From Gonatopus flavifemur (lineage: Eukaryota > Arthropoda > Insecta > Hymenoptera > Dryinidae), in assembly GCA_018340375.1 (NCBI GenBank), contig JAFFJZ010000007.1:9548001-9612000 (forward strand): DNA of 64,000 nucleotides, read 5' to 3'. The notes below the pieces were generated by a model. It saw nothing but the letters and a program-made list of their open reading frames with translations. It did not search any database and was not told the DNA's origin. Shown in pieces: positions 1 through 15,200 of this stretch. Each line of letters opens with the position of its first letter. Position 1 is the stretch's first letter. Both the position numbers and the translations under genes were made by a program.

Positions 1-2212
1 GAGGACAAATTATTTCAACTCGTAATGAGGTGAAGTGTATAAATTAAATATGATAAAAAAAAAAACTCATTAAGTAATTTCCTACAATACATAGCGTTAT
101 AATTACCAGGCTTTTTTGTGATATAATTTTTATATATTCAACTATAAATCAAAATCTAAAATCTACGTCACATTCATATAATTCATTCTAAAATATGTTC
201 ACAAGTATCGTGAACATGTGATTGTGTAATAATTATTTTTGTTATCATACAATACTCCACCGCGAGTAATATCATAAGTAAAATTAGTTCCATTGCGTGG
301 TGAATGGAGATAGGCGTTTCTGTGTTTCGCACGGATACCTTTGTCACGCCAGGTAATTCGGAGAATTTCCTGAAACAGTTTGTTATGACACGGAATTCGT
401 CGCCTACGGATGAGCAATCGTTGACGCATCACACGAAAAGGTATAAACCCTCGAATGCAAACATCGTAAATTTAATTGCATCTACATTGATCGCAAGATG
501 ATCTTTGGGGCAAATTTAGTCAAGTTTCTCTGTAGTAAAATAACTTCATAAATTACTATACTTCTTCTTTAATAATCAACAATTCATATCACAAACACAC
601 CCTCTTATCGACGCTTGTCACGACAATTTTTTTCTTCAATTTGAAGTATCTACTACTTCATCTACAATAAAAGAATAATGTTTAGACGTAGCATACCAAT
701 TCAGTTGATAATCCAAAACACTTCAACATTCAGTTTCATTACTATTACGTTATTACTAAACATAAACTACACACTCCACATTAATTATATAGTTGAACAG
801 TTAAAATTCCCCCCCCCCTCCCCCCAGTAAACAATCCTCACAACTCGCATCAAGGACGCTCAGTGGTCGGTAACCAACAGAGAGAAACGGATGGATGAGT
901 GTCTATTTCGTGGGCAGATATCCTCATCGAGGGATCAATGGAAAATGCTAGTTCACGAACATCGGTTGGGTGTTTGTCTTCTTTGATCGTTACATCGTTG
1001 TGGATATTCCCTTCGGCTTGAGTACATATTTCAATTGCTGTGGTAAGTTGAAATTGTGAAATGGGGGTGAAAATCGAATGAAATCATTCAGAAATTCATT
1101 TCATGACCTCGACGTAATATCGAGAAGAGGAAAGCACGAGAAAGTCTCGCAAAGGCAAAGTTCTTGGGGCAATTCTAGGACGTACTGTACTATCGTGTTT
1201 GTATTCTCATTTCAGACATAGATTTACGTCGGTTGAAAGTCATTCACCGATTCAAGGCTACGTGGGTGGACGTGGACGGGAAATTGCGAAGGGACAATGA
1301 TAAACTAAATTCTCGATTTTGGAAATTGAAAATTGAAAGCAGAAGAACGGCTGGCAGCGTTCGTAAATAATTCAGTGAGTTGCAATTTTCATTCCACGAA
1401 TGCCATATCTGTTTGAAGAGAGAGAGAGAGAGAGAGAGGGGGGAGAAAAAAGAACAGGGATTGCTGTGATCTTATCACGCAGTGACAAGATATCTCATCT
1501 AGTCGGAATAGTTACTGCACGGAGACACAGTTAAATTGATGATTATGGTGACCTTGGGGTTGTCCCCAGCAGATGAATTGTCGTTAATTTCTCTACGTGA
1601 GAGTGTTTTCCATTACTTCTTCAGTGTCATGATCTCCACGTTGGCTACGTGAGGCAAAAAAATTTTACCAAGAAAATTCATCTGCGTTCCCTTACGTTCC
1701 AATAAAGCACGTAAATTGAAGGGATAGATGTATTCAAAGAGCTCGTTATTTTTTCTACGGACGGATTCTTCATTATATCATTCCTTTAGGAATATGATAA
1801 ATTCTAGTGGGAATGTTCTATCATTGGCGAAAAAAATAAACACCATATTCTGAATATGTATCACAATGTTTCATATTTCGAAAAGATATCTTTGGAACTA
1901 TTGGAGAGGATTGGCGATAGTGTATGGAGCTCTAGAGCTCTCTCGTATCAGTCAATCAAGCCTCATTAGCGTATAACTTCAATGGAACACACGATTGTGC
2001 AGCTAATCTCATGAATAGTGAAGGATTTATATAGAATGTTATATCTTTGATGTATTGATTCTTGCCAAATCTCATTGAATCTTGCACAATGTTCTGGCCA
2101 AATCCTATGAAATTTCATTTCGTCAGATTCTATGGATTGTTTTAACCAGAGATGCGTTGAAAAAAAATAATACTAACAAAAAATTGTTGGTTTCTTGATT
2201 TCAAATAAAGTC
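1..2212. other. No gene recognised; unique AT-rich DNA
   Basis: I see a C-rich run at about 810-826, the GA microsatellite, and short chance frames only. The stretch from 840 to 1700 is somewhat less AT-rich and could hold regulatory DNA. Confidence 0.5.
1417..1440. repeat. (GA)n microsatellite
   Basis: About 11 tandem GA units followed by a short G run. Confidence 0.9.
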
Positions 2213-3263
2213 CACTGTGAAAAATTTCCGCATGAATTTCAATGTAAATCTACTGGAAGTTTTTTTCAAGTACGTAACTGAAAATTCATGTACAGGTTCC
2301 ACAAATTTCGAGTCTACATACATTAAATCTAATGTACATGGATTTGAAATTTAATGTATGAATGCATGAAATTTGTATATGAATGCATGAAATTTGTATA
2401 TGAATTTTCATTCGCGTTCCAGAAAAAAACTTCAGGTAAATTTTCTTCGAAACTCATTAAGGACCTAAAAATTAAGGACCTTCAAGCGACAGACGAAATA
2501 ACATATGATATTTTTCGTATCCTTCTTTTATAAAATATGTAAGAATTACAAATTTCAGATATGTGATAATAAAATACACGCATGGGATTGCGCACTGTAA
2601 ATGCAAATTCTCATTCCATATTGGTTCTGAAATATAGGAAGCCAAATTTTCTGAATTATAACCTTCAATCGTAAGAATTTTCCATCGATCCCATGATGTT
2701 TCAGAACCACTATGAAATTAAAATCCTCAATCCCAAGAATGTATTTTATCATCGTATTCATAAAATTTTTATTTCTCATGTGGTTCACGAAAATATTTCG
2801 CGCAAAATTTCGTGCCCTTCCCCAACAGAACTTGTGTACTTCCAGGAAACGTCCAAATACGTTTCTCAGACGTCCTTCGGAGGTTTCCTGGACGTACACA
2901 AATTTTAGGTTCTGTTGGGGTTTAGTGTCGTTCACGCACTCTCAACGTCAAGACTCGTAGAGTGTAACCTAATGCGATTGAGAATAATAATTTGGAAATT
3001 TATAATCACAAAAAGATTATAATTATTCAATTTATTCACTCAATTTCAAACATTATTGATGGTTATGTTATTTTCTCAAATCTCTATCGATTTAGTCTAA
3101 GTTAATTTTTAATGTACCGATCCTTGAAATTGTAATTCAATTCCACATGATTCGAAAATTAATGTAATAATACTTGAATATCATTTCATGTACCTTCAAG
3201 TTGAAATTTCATGTACACTGGTACATTAAGAGTGCATTAAAATTCAAGAAATTTTTAACAGTG
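2213..3263. mobile_element. Fold-back DNA element, CACTGTGAAAAATTTC end
   Basis: The left terminus CACTGTGAAAAATTTC and the right terminus (inverse of CACTGTTAAAAATTTC) bound 1051 bp. Inner arms are diverged (repeated ATTAATGTACATGAAATTT-like motifs), so this is an old copy. A younger hairpin at 2820-2920 sits inside. The short frames here read through the arms and are not genes. Confidence 0.55.
2820..2920. repeat. 101-bp hairpin, CCCCAACAGAAC ends
   Basis: CCCCAACAGAACTTGTGTAC pairs with GTACACAAATTTTAGGTTCTGTTGGGG with one small bulge. The core carries ACGT-rich units (acgtcc, acgttt) and also matches the segment at about 36058-36112. It is probably a small MITE nested in the 2213-3263 element. 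Confidence 0.7.
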
Positions 3264-6200
3264 TTGACATGAGTTATCGTGTCCACCGCGAGCACACTTC
3301 TTTTTCTTCTTTTGGGAGCATTCGAGAATCAAGTCAAAATTTCTACTCGAAGACTTTCAAAATTTTGAATGATAAATTATTTTATTATATTGGAACAAAA
3401 AACCAGAAAATATGCTTTTTTGATCTTCGAAACCTATGTAATCTCTTGACCGAATTGATCAATTGTGATTACCTGATGGAATAGCGAATCGAATAGAATC
3501 CCTCGGTCGTTGTTTCATGCATCAAGAGAACTAAAGATCAAATACACAGGGTGAGTTTGCGTAATTCAAACTGCTATAAAACTCTCAACATAATGAATTC
3601 AGACATAAAAGGCAAACATCTTACTTCCGTGGGAAGAAAAGATCCTCGAAGTTGGAATCAAACTCATAGTCGAGTGAAATTTTCTTTGAACGAGGGATAT
3701 CAAAACGCCCATCAATTACGTTACAACGACTGTACATGAACAGTCTTTTAAAGTTATATAAAATACCGATGCAAACTTGGAATGAAGATTTATAAGTCAT
3801 TTTCCAACATTTTTTTTACATTTGCTTGTGTAATTTATTATCGTAAGGGATAGGTACTGTAATATATAACCAATATTTTGAGAAATCTATATTTTACTTT
3901 GCTTCTCTTCGATGGATGTTATTTCATCCCAATTCAACCATGGGATCATTCCAACAGAAAAATTCAAAGTCATTCGAAATCTGGTTCCAAGAAAACTGTT
4001 CTTTATTCTCAAACTCGTTTAGTCTTATCTTTTATGTAAATTTCATGGAGCATCGTATCATGTCACTCCCATGGAATCAAGATTAAATGGGGCTTCGGGA
4101 TGAGGGGGAATTACACAGAGGCTGGATCGTTTCTGAGGAAGTAAAGACAAAAGGATGAACGAATTTGTAAGAAATTCCCTAGAATTCCTTCTCGTACCGT
4201 TCATCATAGGAATATGAATTTTGCATTTGAGGAATGAATGCAATGTGCTTTTATTTATGCATTCCACACTGAGAAGGAGATTTATTTATGGTTAAGAAAC
4301 GCATATTTGCAAATATATATCACTTGTTTATTCTGATCCAAATAAATATTTATCTCCCCACAAACAAATAAAACCTTTCTCTCGGTGTACGAAATATGAA
4401 CAAAATAGATATGTAATTGATTCACACAATTCGTTTCAAAGGCGTTTCAGATTCGTTGAGGAAGATTCAATCCTTCCTTCAAGCATGGAAGTATATTTTG
4501 AGATTCGAGGTCGGGTAAATTCCAATTCATTCGATACAGAATCGAAGTTTTGAACCTATATTCCGTGTCGCTGCACGAATGCGCGTTTGAGATAAATCCA
4601 AACAAATCTCTTTGAAAGCATCACTTTCGATGTAATGAAGAAATAGCCGATCTGTCTTTGAAATTTATTTGTTGGACAAACAATGAAGTGAAAAGCGCAT
4701 TCGGGGTGGAGTTGACCATGAATTATTCATTTTATTCAATTTTTGTTCCACGCTATGTTTGCAAAGGATAAATTGTTCGCTGGAAAAAAATTGGAGACTC
4801 TATACTGTCTAGCTTTATATCATTCTCACTGGATTTGTTATAACTTCAACAAACTCGATAAATTCATTATTATTTCTGTAACAATGTATGGAAAATAAAA
4901 GGTGGTACAACAGAAGAGCAGTGGGTTTAACGAGTTTCCGAATGGAATCTTGAAACTTTTCAACCTGGATACAAAATCCTGTTTGAAACTTCGACACCTG
5001 TTCGAGAGTTACATCGGTTAAATATGATGACTCGTATATGAGTCATATATAAACTTTTCTACTGGAGATTTTGGATTTGTTCAATAACTTCTTCATTAAT
5101 CCTGATTCTATGACCTGAAGCTACACTCCTATGCTATTTGCGTTTCATTGGATCGTAAAGAGCGGGTGACAAGGTCCGTTGAAGGGGATTGAAAAGCCAG
5201 CTGTCATGTTTGTTGAAATCCCAATTCGATGTACAAAAATTCAAATTCACAGTTTCAAAACAGTATTCTTGTAACCTACTTCTCTGACGTAAGATTTTCC
5301 ATGATCTTCCCGATCCACTGTTATCCCATCAGTCTTACCTATCAAAACCTCACCCTTCCTCTCCCATTCGCATTACTCGCACTGTCCAACGCCATCAACA
5401 ACCTTTGACGATCTTGATAGTATTTGGGCTTGAACGAGGATCACGTGATTTACGACTAGGAGATTTATAACTTCTATTGATGTAGTTGAGAGAATCATCA
5501 AACTTTTTTCTGTACACAAAAATAATGAAATTTAATTGTCTTTTGTCGTTCAATGGGATTCAATGGATGTTCCCCTCATTGTCAAGGGCCGGAATATTGA
5601 AAATGGAAAATTCATCGAATGCTTAAAATTTGAATATTTTCAAATTCACAATTCCTTTATATCAGAGAAAGAGATGACATTGTAAACGTAACACGCCAAA
5701 GCTTTGTTATAATAGCAGACTATTTATATTTCAACAAAAGGAATATAGAAATCGTAATGTTCAAAAGTAGGTCTCAAGTGAAACTTTATCAAGCGAAATG
5801 TTTGTCAGTTGAAAATGAGAATTTTAAAACACCCTGTACGGACTCAACGAAACAGAATATATAATAAATTATATACAATACCACACAAACGATCTCAAAT
5901 TAAACGTTATGCATATTTCTTCACGATACGATAATTATGAAATAGTGAGCATGATCGTGGGTCACGGCATTTCTCGTATTCGTGAAAGTTATCGTTATTT
6001 ATCTTATATTCATTTGATGTAACGTTGTTTAACTTGAAACCTTTGGTGTTGCACTCAATCGTACACGTGAAATATTTTATCATTCCTGCTGTGTTTGTTG
6101 TTTCGTGTTATCGTTAATTATGAACCTTTTGTATTTTAAAATATTTCATGGATCTCTCGTGATAGTTTATTGAAACTGACAATCGCAATTGGAGCTCCAG

Positions 6201-6314
6201 CACAATAGAATTGTGTGGAAATCGTTATTTCAGGTCATAGTATTCGTTACTCCTCCCTCCTCGCATGATCATCCAAGAATAGATTCCATTGTGAATTCAC
6301 CAGTCTGAATGTGC

Positions 6315-6352
<38 letters not shown>

Positions 6353-9038
6353 CTTTTTTATAATTCTCAGTATTCATACATATTTTTCTGTTACCAAAGG
6401 AGATTCCTAAACCAACAATTCGGCTCTCATCATCGTTAGTTCAAAATCAACCAAGTTTAGGTCTTTATTCGCCACGCTAAAATCGATCTGAAGACGTATG
6501 TGGTATTATCAACACCGCTCGACCGCGTATCAAGAGGTGAAATCTGCGACAGGGTGGAACATTTAATTTTCACGTTATATGTATCTTCTTTGTATGAATC
6601 TTGTTTGTTCTATTTTTCGAATGGGATTCAATGATTCGCGTTGTTCTTCAGTGTATGGATTGAAATATCAAAAATCTCTTATAGCCGAATCGGACCGAGG
6701 CGAATCGAATCACTTTTTTTTCAATCAATAAAAATTATCGGAAGGAAAGTTTTCTCTGTGGGTCTGCGAATGAATTCTAATTATATACATCTTTGACTTG
6801 AGATCTATACAAAAAAAAGAATATTCGAATACACAGTTCTTTGTTTTACAACGAAACAAACATAGAATGGCAAATATCCGATTCGCCCCAAAATCGGGGG
6901 TGGAGAGGATCATTGATAAAAATGGAACGTATATCGATGGAAAACGAATTGACACTTTGGAACTGTTTCCTGAACCCTATAAATACGTTCAATAAATGAA
7001 AGAACGCACTCGCGGCAAATCAACGGTTCTGTGTCACTTTTCTTGCCGGCACATTTCTCACAAGACCATTCTTTACATCCACTGCCCTGAATCCAGTCTT
7101 CGTTGGGTGGATGTACAAATTCTTCAAAGCAAAAGATACCAGTAGGTACCAATCTGTTGATGCACAATTTTTGCCCATAAGTCTCATATGACTCAAAAAA
7201 AACTCATGATCCAAATCGTGATCCGAATCACTTCGTATACTAATTGGGAGAAAACATTCATCTGCTCATGAAGGACGTGATAATATTGTGTGAATAATTT
7301 ATTCATCTAATTCAGTACATCGCGAACTATATATATGAATCGGATTGGCATGATGTTCAACGTATCTTGTCAATGAAAATTTCAAGAATCACGACAGCGT
7401 TTCCACATCAGCGATAAAGGTCTGTTCAATGCACTCGATGCTACATCTTATATCATTGCCCAGAACTGAACGATGTGCGTTATGGTCATGTTATCCTTTT
7501 TTCCAGTAGTGGGTGAAATTATCTGAGCATTTAAACGTTAAAAAAGTGTAATTGACAATAAAATATTCTACTTGTTGAGAAATTATCAGAAAATAAGCGC
7601 ACCTCTCGAAGATCCTATGGAATTCTGAGAAATTTTAATTCGGTACTGTGATGTGATATTTTCAGTGGTGCACGCTTTGTACGTATTCACCAGGAAAATT
7701 ATTGGTTTCGTAACATTGAAAGAGATGATTTCTATAGCGACGTACCAATTATAGCCAATCCAGATTGATTTTTAGAAATGTAATTTAATGTGGCGATGTC
7801 AAGAATTTATAATTGCTTCATTTGTATTATAGATTGTATTATAAATTTTATATTTAAGAAATTGTTTATGAATCAATCCGAAGATTAGAAAGAGTTGAGT
7901 ATATGAGTAGAGTATCAATTAAACGATTGATTGCACAAAAACAACCAACATGTATAAGTACAGTTCATCGGTATGTATTAAACTGGTAAAGCTTCTTTTA
8001 TACACCACGAAATATTTGATCAAACAATATGAACGTCACCGCAGCTGTTCGAGTGCAAGCAAAGTGAGTAATGTCGAGGATATTAGAATATCATTTCTTC
8101 CCGTGAAGAAAAGTGCAGGAAACAGTAATTTTTTCGTATTCTGAACGATGCACTTCCTTTGAACAGTTTTTAACTCCAAAAAGGTGTCTCCAGCATCATT
8201 CTTTAAAAATCTTTTAGAACTTTCTTAAACTTGTGTATTTCTCAGAAACTTCTAAAAAGGGGCTCAAAAATGTTCCTGTCGATATCTTTTCGTGTATTAT
8301 ACAAATTTTTGAACTCTCAATCATTTTTCAAGATATCTTCAAGACCAAATGTACCGTGGGAGTAGTTTGAGAAATTTTACGCAGTTCTAAAAGATGTCCT
8401 CTGGATATTTGAAGATTTCACATTCATGAAACATATCTTTCAGATACCTAGAATACAATTATTCACAACACATCCTTTCTAAGAGTTCTTGAAAATATCT
8501 GAAACCAAAAATGCCAAGATGAGCTTCCTCAAACTTGTGGCTTATTTGACAGCTCCGTGACAAATTTTATTCAATTTTAGTGAAGTTGTTTGCTAACTTT
8601 GAGATTTTTTACGCCTTGTAGGCTAATTTTCCTCAATAGCTCTTCCCTTTCTCTCCAATTTGTGATATGAAATTCATGTGTGTACTTTGGAGATTAATAA
8701 TAAACAAAAATATCCGCAACTTGAAGTTTTTTCGAAGCCCACAGTTTAGTTAGCTTAGTAGTAAGTCCAACACAGTGCTTCATATCAAAGGACTTCATCA
8801 TCGTTTTCGAAGTGTTACCCAAACCGTACGATAAGTCCTTAGAACCTCATGATGATGTCTCATACGCCATGGTAACAACAGAAGTCCACCATCATATACC
8901 AATACACAGGTTTGAAAGGGCTATTGATGGGTTTGAATTGACGTGGTTGGACCATTAATACCCCATTGAGACGTGAATGATAATCAATGTTTGAAGAGTC
9001 ATCGTGATGATGTTATTATGTATGATATTTTATGGCTA
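3264..9038. other. No gene recognised; unique AT-rich DNA
   Basis: Apart from the AT microsatellite and a diffuse 'gatatctt' repeat zone at 8170-8570, nothing is recognisable. All frames are under 90 codons and without domain signatures. Confidence 0.5.
6317..6350. repeat. (AT)n microsatellite
   Basis: About 17 tandem AT units. Confidence 0.95.
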
Positions 9039-9249
9039 AACGGAAAACAGAAAATGCAGAAATTTACCATGTAGGATGACAACGCGTCGCTTCGAATTTT
9101 TAAATGGGAATACACAATCGTCAAAAATAGATTTTTCTCTTATGATGTGAATTATTTGACAATATATTTTTTTTAAATTTCCATTCAAAGGCTAGAAGCA
9201 ACGCGTTGTCATTCTACATGGTAAATTTCTCCTTTTTCTTTTTTCCGTG
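9039..9249. mobile_element. Fold-back MITE, (C)ACGGAAAA ends, TA duplication
   Basis: Arms of about 70 bp pair closely (GAAATTTACCATGTAGGATG left; its inverse at right with one difference). The right end is TTTTTCCGTG followed by TA (9250-9251); the left end is a mutated AACGGAAAA preceded by TA (9037-9038). Confidence 0.75.
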
Positions 9250-12200
9250 TACAAATGAACTCAATAATTATCAGTACTATTCAAAACTTTTTATTTCAGA
9301 AACATCTTCCATTCAAAAATCACTATGATTTTACTGATTGTTCTTTTCTATGAGTATTGTTAAATTCGAATAGAAATCCTAAAGGTTTGCAACTATGATT
9401 TTCGATTTATTAATCAGGATTTTACGTTGGAATCAATTTAATGTAATTAACATTGATGTTTTAAACAGACTCTAAAAAATAAAATTTGTAAAATTTATTC
9501 CCGAGAATAGTGGGAGGAAAATTCCTCTGCGAATGGGGAACATTTTACCATCATTTGGTGAAGGTGTCCCTCACTTTTTGGATGATTCAACACTCAAGAG
9601 GCAGAGTATTTTAAAATCCGAGAAAAACCCTCTATTTCTCTTACGATCGAGGGATGAAGTCCATCACGAAAGTGAAAAAAAAACTCCCCATAATTTTCAC
9701 AGAGCAGGGTCCAAGTGGAGTATTCCGAATTCATGTCAAAATTAGATTCGAAATCAGACCATCAGAAAAATACTTTGAAGAATGTAAGAAAGAAAGGGTG
9801 AAAGCGGTGTATCTTACAAAAAACAACGTATCATGGAATTTCCTACAATTGTTTTCCGTATCAAGAAGAAAACAATAACAATGGGGCCAAAATTTATTGA
9901 TCGTGCAGTCTATTGATATATCATATGATCAACGGATGTATAAAAAGTATATGAATACTGTCCTTCCGTTTAAGTCATATCCTTTTTCTTAATTCCTTGT
10001 AAAATCTGTACTACATATTAGATTCACCCCTATAGTCTTTTGAAATCAATTTGGAATAGGAATATTCTGTCGTCATTTGAAAGAAGGATTTTGCTAATAG
10101 ACATAAATGATTAACAATATACGTGGATGTTTGAAATTCTGTATGTATAATTCGTAATTCGGACAAGAATAGATTACGTGAGATAAATGAAAAATTTTCA
10201 AAAGAAGCTTTTCTCACGATATCTGAAATATGATTGAGATTTATAAATAAATCATGTCTCACTATTTTCACCTTCTTCCCCTGCTGGAGAAAAAATTATT
10301 TATAGAATTCATATGATTTATATGTTTTATACATAAACCCTTACATACTTTATACGTTATTTCTACTATTTTTTTCATGAGTTCTCTGTGTGGGTTAAAG
10401 AAAGTATCTCTCCACGTGGAGATAGTTTCATATAATTTACATATAATATTTATATAAAATACATATGAATTTATTGATTGAAAAAATTCGTGTGTGAAGA
10501 TATTTTTTTGATTCACTAAAATTTTGATTAGAAACTGTAATCGCACTATCACTGTTGTCTAATAATTTATACTTGATTAAACGATAAAATGTATTATTCG
10601 AAAGAATTTGAAGCAAAATTTCACTCTTTCGTTTCTCACAATCTTGAAATTACTAATAGACCTAAATAGAAATTCCAAATATAGCGAAGTTGGATGATTG
10701 GATTGTAATTTAATGATGAATCTATTCCCTTTTCATTACGACAATGTAATAACTAGTCTGAGGAGGATCTAACCACACTTCAGATCGAATGAAAAACATT
10801 TCAAGACCCAAAGTCATGTCACGAAGTATAAACTTCAATCGTACGATAAGTTTCAAGGAGGGATGAAAATCTCCATTTTATAAAAATTACCACGATAACT
10901 CGAAACTCGTGGAGAATCGTTATATCCACGAAATAAGGGATTTTTTTTGTTCACGAAGGGAATAAAAAATATGCCAGACGAATTCAGATAATAAATGAAA
11001 ATTACTCCTGAGAAATATTTTTTCTTCTTCATCTCATCCCTTGTTGCACGAAGACCATTGCCACGATTACGAAGGTAATTATCTTGCGGCAAAAACTTGG
11101 CTCTCTCTCCCTTTCCTATCTCTCCTTCTTTCTCTTCTGAAGGTGCAATTTAATCCAGAAAAGTGTTCAGCGAATCCCAAGGTGATACTGTATAAATATA
11201 TTTTTAATCGTCAATCGAGAGTCGTAATACGATGAAATGAAAATAAAAAATCAAAAAAGACAGAGAAGATTTCTATAAAAAGATTCGATACACGTTTGGA
11301 ACGGATAAATACTTTGTAATCGTTGATTTTGACAGCAGTGAATTTCCGCGGGAATTTTGAATTTTGCAGTACCGGAAGAATTACGCGAACACTGGAGTAT
11401 TTATCGAGAGGATAACAGGTATTATATATGTATTTTATTTAATCGAAACACCGAGTTGGAACAACCTTGAAAACCGATCAAAGTAGAGATCGAGGATATA
11501 GCACTGAGGAGGACCGTGACAAGTGACGAGTAGAGATGTACTGCTGCGGCCGCCACCTTTCGCGTAACTGCTGCAAGCCTCGTGTTCAAAATCCCCTTGA
11601 CACCCCCGCACGAAACCAACCCTCTCTACGTCCCTGTTGCGCGTGACCGCTCATCATCAGGAACTTTAACACTGTTTTCATCGAACAGGATTGATACTTT
11701 GCTTTTTTCGTTGGTGAGAATTCATCAAAAGCATTCAGACCACTTGTTTTGTCTAATCAAACTGAATTAACCATTGGTATTGGAGTAGAGCGAGTCTTGG
11801 AGAATTCGTTTAATAGAAATTTCTAACGGGTTTCCGATACATAATACATCTTCGTAGCTTTATTTACCATTCTCTTTTTTGCTTAAAGTTTCTCATGGAA
11901 AATTATGAATCCTGAAATGATGTGAGGCATTCAACAATGCCCTGTGTACAATGGGTCGGAAAAGTATCTTCCTCCACGTGAATGCTTGTATAATTGCATA
12001 TACTGAGCAGGAAATTCATGTACAATTTATTCTGCCTCGAGAAAACATTTGCATAAAATTTATATACAATTTTCATACAATTTTCATAGAATTTGTTTGA
12101 AAATTGTATATAAATCTATATTTTTATCTTCCAGGACAGGATTTTTCATAAATTTTTATACATCTCGTGTCTTATTTAATTCTAATATGAGACGTCAAAA

Positions 12201-15200
12201 TACCCTCTATTTATGAAGAACTCTTGAAAATCTTGCATAGAATTGAATTGATTTATAAATGGAAAGATTTTCAGGGTAAAGAGAAGAAAAAACTCAACAC
12301 ATTTGAATGGAGTGCGTCAACCTTTGATGGAGTTTGAATTATTTCTTGAGGAAAAAAAAACTACTATGCGATACAGCAGTTCAATCTTGAGTTTTCTCCC
12401 TGACTCGTTATAAATTCAAATATGGAGTAAATGGTTTCGGCTTTCCGAGGGAAAGCAATAACATTCGCTCAATGTTTTCGACACCCGTTTGTATTCTATT
12501 TTGCGCGGAAGAGGTTTCCTTTTTACTTTCGGAGTTGATGATGATTTTTTGATGCGAAAGAGATTTATTATCAGCTTTCATTATCTGTTTTTTTCTGTTC
12601 TATTCTTTTATATTCGTAAAGGTTGTGAAGAGCAACAGATTCCTCTGAAATTTGAATGTACATTTCAGTTGAAACCAGAATGCTCTTAGATCTCTCGTCT
12701 TTTCGTGTTGACGTGTGATTCAACGATGAACCAATCTTCTGTTGATATTATATGTATCCAAATGTGGATTGATGAAATCTAGATTTGTATCTCATACCAA
12801 TGTAAGATACAAAATGAGAACACACTGTAAACAAAAAAATATATCACCCCTCACACCCCATTCGGCTAAAGAATCAGAATATCACAACTCCATAACATCG
12901 CGTTTTTTGAATCCTCTGTTCATTTTATGCTGAATCGTCTGGCTCTTTTTCCTATCTCAATGACCCGCCATTATTCTTCTTATTCTTCTTCTTTTTGACA
13001 AAAACTTGTGCAGAACGTATGCATTTAAAATCAACGTATACCCACTCACCCTTTCTCTCATTTGAGAAGTGAGAAAATAAAAGTACCAAAAAAATCTTCT
13101 TTGCCTCTGAAAATTGAGACCCATTTTATATCGGGAATGGGACAAAAAATTTATATCCAAAGCATCGAACGGGGTTATCAACACCTTTGAGAACGGGCTT
13201 ATCGATTCTTTATCGTTTAAATAGTCATGAACTTCTAAAGGGCATCTCCTCTTTTTTTGTCAGATCAAATAAAAACAAAGAGAGGTGGAAAAAAATATTT
13301 GTATCAGGATGAAATATGAAGAGTAGAGTAATATCGTAACAAATTCCAGAACGAGAGACTAGGTGGAATTAATGAAATGCTGCAGAGAGTTAAATAATGT
13401 AAATAGAGTTTCGCGTATGAAAATTTAGCGACATGCTGTGGTTCGTTGAATACACTTAACGTGAATCAAACGACTCATCGATTCTGTCATCAAGGAAGGA
13501 AGGTTGGTAATAATTCCAAAATAAAACATTCGGTTGATGGGTTCGAATACTTATCGAATATGTATTGATTTATATCGCGATGGAAACGCACGAATTGCAA
13601 TGAATAGTGAATCAAGAGGTGCATAAATATGTTGTAAAAAGATTTTTATCTATTACGTTTACTTTGGTAAATACAACGAAGTATCGTGAATTTTATTTTT
13701 TCTTATTAATACTATCATGCTACTTGGAATATTTTTTCCACGTCGTTCACCCATCGTCTCATTACGACAGAATTTCGCATTATGCGCGATTCACCTGTTA
13801 CACGTTGATCCTGAGTTGCTTTTAATATTGCATACTTCAATTCATTTTCATGCATTTTAATCAACTTCCAACCATCAGTGCACCTTTTTTTACAATTAAA
13901 ATAAATCATATTTCACTGTAAATTGTCTTCTTTTCTTGTTTGACATTAAAACACGGCATACGAGTGTATTCGACCGTCACGAGAAATGTACATTTGATAC
14001 AATATTTTTTGAAATAATTCAATTGAATTCGTTTTTGTGATCAACATGGAACATCTGTTGCAAGTCTTCCAACTTCCAAGTTTTCAAATACCCTTGTACA
14101 ACTCCCTACGGCGAATTTATGCGAGTGCCCGAACGAAAATCTTTATTGGAAATAACTTTCTTCTTTTTCTTAAGAGACCAAGCAACTTCGAGGATAGAAA
14201 ATTTTGTATCCCTAGCTGCTTTTCAACAATAAAATACAGATTCTGTATATAATAACTGGTGGGAAACTTGAAGGAGATTGTAGTTGATTGACATTCACCT
14301 TTGTAATTCATCTAATATAAAATTAAATGGTCAAACTCACGCGACAATCAACTACATTATTTGGTAATTAATTAATTCCGTGCTAAGATAGTACAATAAA
14401 CGTTATTCGATCTTTGAATACTAGGTTCGTTTATCGTGAATTCGTTGGATGTTTGGCATGAAGTTTTAATGATTTTGATTATAAAAATGTCTAAAGATTT
14501 CTGTAATAAAAGGCATCTCGAGGAAAATATGAAGTTAATCGATACATCCAATGTAGGTTTTTTGTACAACGTGAATGGTACAGGAAATTCTATTTTTATA
14601 ATCTTATATTTATATTCCCAAGTAGAAAAGAAAACAATCAAGTAATGGAATGAAGGTTAAACTTGAGCATTTTTTTGCAACTAAATCAAGTTTGATAATG
14701 AATCAATTTAATGGAACAAATCTCAAGATTCTGCTCTCTAAATTTGAACCATTGCAGGGGCATCTCACTGTTCTTAGAAGTAATGATACGTTTCACTGCC
14801 ACAATTAGTTGACATTCACTGATTCTGCAGAGATCGATTTTTCATTACAATCAGTGAGATTTCACTATTCCAAATTTAGAAAGTGAAAATATTTTATTGT
14901 TCCCAGAAGCATTTTTCTCGTTGCAATAATCACAATTTTTTAGATGAATTATCGAATTTTGATATTTCCGTTGATTTTTTTCTTGAAAATTTAACTTCCT
15001 CGTTATTTATAAATATTCCGTGAAAGAAAAATCTGCCCTTGAGCAGGAGCTTATGAGCAATTTTTTTATACCATAAAATATTCTTCATAACATTTTCCTT
15101 TTCGTTTATTTGAAAACAACGAAGACGTAAGATGTATCATTCTGTATCAACATTCATATATATTTAACGGTTAATCAGGCTTATTATAGGCTGCTCATCA